The notes beneath the pieces were generated by a model, which worked only from the letters and a program-made list of their open reading frames with translations, was not told where the DNA came from and made no database searches. This document shows, in pieces, positions 30,371-32,242 of a stretch of DNA of 32,242 bases. The translations under genes and the position numbers were made by a program. Source of the stretch: Oscillospiraceae bacterium (GTDB lineage: Bacteria; Bacillota; Clostridia; Oscillospirales; Ruminococcaceae); NCBI GenBank assembly GCA_017536405.1, contig JAFXHL010000096.1:1-32242 (forward strand), read 5' to 3'. Within the stretch, counting starts at the first letter, position 1. Each line of letters begins with the position of its first letter.

Positions 30371-32242
30371 ATGGTTTTAAACATAAAAAAATCTATACTT
30401 AAAATAGCTCTGCTTTTAGCAGGGCTGTTTGTCGTTATGTTCTTTTACAGATTACCTGTAAATGCTGAATCATTTGAGATTACTGTTTATATAACAAATC
30501 CTGAAGGCGGAAGTGTTTCTTATAACGGGATTTCAAAAATGTCGGGAACAACAGTTTCTGTTGATAGCGGAACTATGGCACCGTTTTTTATCGAACCGAA
30601 TTATGGTTATAAGGTGGGAACTGTAAAATATTCTGGCGGAAGCATTGTTAAAAGCGGAAATTTATACACAACCCCTGCTGTTACAGGAAATACCACTCTT
30701 TATGTGACTTTCGAAGAACAAGAATCTTTTGAAATATATCTGAATGTGGGTCTTGAAGGCTCTGTAATTGATGAACGCGGAAATCCTGTTTATTCATCTG
30801 TGATGATTGATGAAGGTGAAAAATTCAGGTTCAGGGTTCTGCCGATTGATGGATATGGTGTCAAGAGTGTTAAATTCGGTGGTAAGGAGATTACTCCTGA
30901 TGCTGATGATTTTTATTCTGTTACTCCGACATATAACGATACACTTTCGGTTACATTTGATAAATATTATCCGATAGAATTTATTGTAGGAAACGAAGGT
31001 GTTGCAGTTGACCTTGACGGATATGCAATAGATGGAACTGTTGAGGTTATTGAAGGCTCAAAATTCAAATTCAAGGTTGAAACTGATGAGGGATATGGAA
31101 TAAGCAGTATTTCTTATTCTTATGGAAATTCAATAAAGAAACTTACTCCTGATTCCAACGGAGTTTATACAGTTTCTTCAGAATGTTCGGTTTATATTAA
31201 TTTTGAACCAGCGTATAATCTTGAGATAACAGATGTTCCGAAAGGATGTAAATTAACCGCAAAAAAAGGGTCTGATATTCTTCCGACAGGCGAGCAGACT
31301 GTTGTAAAGAACTCGAATCTGTCATTTTCTACTTCTACAGAAAAAGGTAGTGGATATGTTTTTAAACATTTCAAGGTTACATCAGACTCGGAAGAACAGA
31401 TTTTTACAGAAACTGATATAACTTTTCAGATAACCGCTGATACAAAAGTTGAGGCTGTTTATGAAAATGTCGGAACATATACCATTACCGTAATATGTGA
31501 TGGTGGGGGAAAAATCACACAAAAAGGTGGATACTCTCCTAATGAAGTAAATGTAAAAGTCAACAAGGGAGACAGCATTACTTTTGAAATAACTCCTGAA
31601 CCCGGTTGCACATTGGAAAGCCTTTCTTATTCAGGAACAAATTTCACCAAAAACGAAGACGGAACATATACAACAGAACCTATTTCGGATAATCAGACTC
31701 TTGAAGTTGTTTTTAAAGGAAAGACGGATAATATCTCAGGAATTGAGGTTACTGATAAGGGTACAGTTGTTTCACTTTACAGCATAAACGGTGCTGAGGA
31801 AGTGTTTGAAGAAAATAACGGTAATATAATCCGTGCGCCTATAGGAGACGGAATTCTTCCTGCTGAAGTACAGTATGGTCTTATAGGAAAAAGCATATGG
31901 CTTGACTTTTATTCAGAAGATTATTCATGGAATATAAACGGGCTTAATATCAAAGGCTCTCAATTCAAGGATAAGAATCTTTCTGTTTCAAGAAAGAACG
32001 AATATGCAATCACCTATGTTACACAGCTTCTTCCTTATGAAGATAAATATCAGATTCATATTCTTGAAGAAGGTTTATTAGGGTTTGATGCTACTCTCAA
32101 TCTTTCGTTCAATCCAAACAGAGAGGGAAAAACAGCAACCATATTCAAGGTTGATATTTCGGATTATTCAGTTTCTTCAAAATATTCTTCTGTTGTAGAC
32201 GCAGAAGGCAATGCTTCATTCGTTTTATCTGAAGGTGGAAAC
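30371..32242 (+). CDS. Large secreted beta-repeat protein (3' end outside window)
   Basis: An open reading frame of 624 codons that runs to the window end without a stop. Residues about 6-32 are a signal peptide, with likely cleavage after LPVNA. Five tandem domains of about 80 residues follow (roughly 35-115, 119-197, 201-279, 282-364 and 370-450). Each starts with a strand and a Gly-rich turn (NPEGGSVS, VGLEGSV, VGNEGVAV, GGGKITQ), has a middle GYG/GYK strand, and ends in a V-x-F-like strand (YVTFEE, SVTFDK, YINFEP, EVVFKG). They resemble divergent InlB B-type (Flg_new-like) repeats of cell-surface proteins. A different domain follows from about 450. Ribosome binding site AAAGAGG, six bases before the ATG. 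The function is probably adhesion or substrate binding, but undetermined. Confidence 0.85.
   Translation, partial: MVLNIKKSILKIALLLAGLFVVMFFYRLPVNAESFEITVYITNPEGGSVSYNGISKMSGTTVSVDSGTMAPFFIEPNYGYKVGTVKYSGGSIVKSGNLYTTPAVTGNTTLYVTFEEQESFEIYLNVGLEGSVIDERGNPVYSSVMIDEGEKFRFRVLPIDGYGVKSVKFGGKEITPDADDFYSVTPTYNDTLSVTFDKYYPIEFIVGNEGVAVDLDGYAIDGTVEVIEGSKFKFKVETDEGYGISSISYSYGNSIKKLTPDSNGVYTVSSECSVYINFEPAYNLEITDVPKGCKLTAKKGSDILPTGEQTVVKNSNLSFSTSTEKGSGYVFKHFKVTSDSEEQIFTETDITFQITADTKVEAVYENVGTYTITVICDGGGKITQKGGYSPNEVNVKVNKGDSITFEITPEPGCTLESLSYSGTNFTKNEDGTYTTEPISDNQTLEVVFKGKTDNISGIEVTDKGTVVSLYSINGAEEVFEENNGNIIRAPIGDGILPAEVQYGLIGKSIWLDFYSEDYSWNINGLNIKGSQFKDKNLSVSRKNEYAITYVTQLLPYEDKYQIHILEEGLLGFDATLNLSFNPNREGKTATIFKVDISDYSVSSKYSSVVDAEGNASFVLSEGGN

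Overview
The window looks like a chromosomal segment of a low-GC, Gram-positive Clostridia-type anaerobe, plausibly of the Ruminococcaceae/Oscillospiraceae group. Evidence: AT-rich DNA with A/T-ending codons, strong AGGAGG-type ribosome binding sites, frequent TTG/GTG starts, an IspH-ribosomal S1 fusion, an Rnf complex subunit, a ferredoxin-dependent indolepyruvate oxidoreductase, and threonine-rich linkers in secreted proteins. Most genes are ordinary and tightly packed; no stretch longer than 300 bases lacks a gene. I see no CRISPR array, rRNA, tRNA, transposase or prophage gene.

Layout. 1-2246: the tail of an RnfA-like subunit, an isochorismatase-fold hydrolase and three small membrane proteins, including a CPBP protease. 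2281-3477: a membrane-anchored protein resembling the putative glycoside hydrolase barrel family, followed by a terminator. 3547-13675: a good promoter opens a long operon: uppP, ftsK/spoIIIE, a ComEC-like metallo-beta-lactamase protein, a DUF3006 protein, an RpiR regulator, a YhiN-like flavoprotein, cmk, plsC and ispH-rpsA, ending in a hairpin terminator. 13707-15268: two unrelated envelope proteins, each preceded by a nearly identical 62-bp promoter/leader/RBS cassette. 15330-18477 (minus strand): a SpoVB-like flippase, MazG, HU and the S4 protein RqcP/YabO, matching the Bacillus yabM-yabN-yabO order with HU inserted. 18520-23176: aminotransferase, trpS, iorA and iorB, probably an aromatic amino-acid fermentation unit. 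23199-24571: a PAP2-family membrane protein and a membrane-bound XRE regulator. 24648-26220: an ECF sigma factor and a membrane protein with a degenerate LytM/M23 domain. 26275-28846 (minus strand): an alpha/beta hydrolase with a consensus promoter, then nth and ldh in one unit. 28901-32242: a 59-residue membrane/Cys/acidic protein, ychF, and the start of a large secreted protein with about five tandem beta-repeats that runs off the window.

The points most worth following up are: an internal Shine-Dalgarno and ATG exactly at the IspH/S1 domain junction (S1 may also be made as a free protein); the duplicated 62-bp promoter cassette; the ECF sigma factor paired with an M23 domain that has lost its metal-binding residues; and an endonuclease III whose fourth iron-sulfur cysteine is displaced. 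I did not find a clearly new multi-gene system. The sigma/dead-LytM pair is the nearest candidate.
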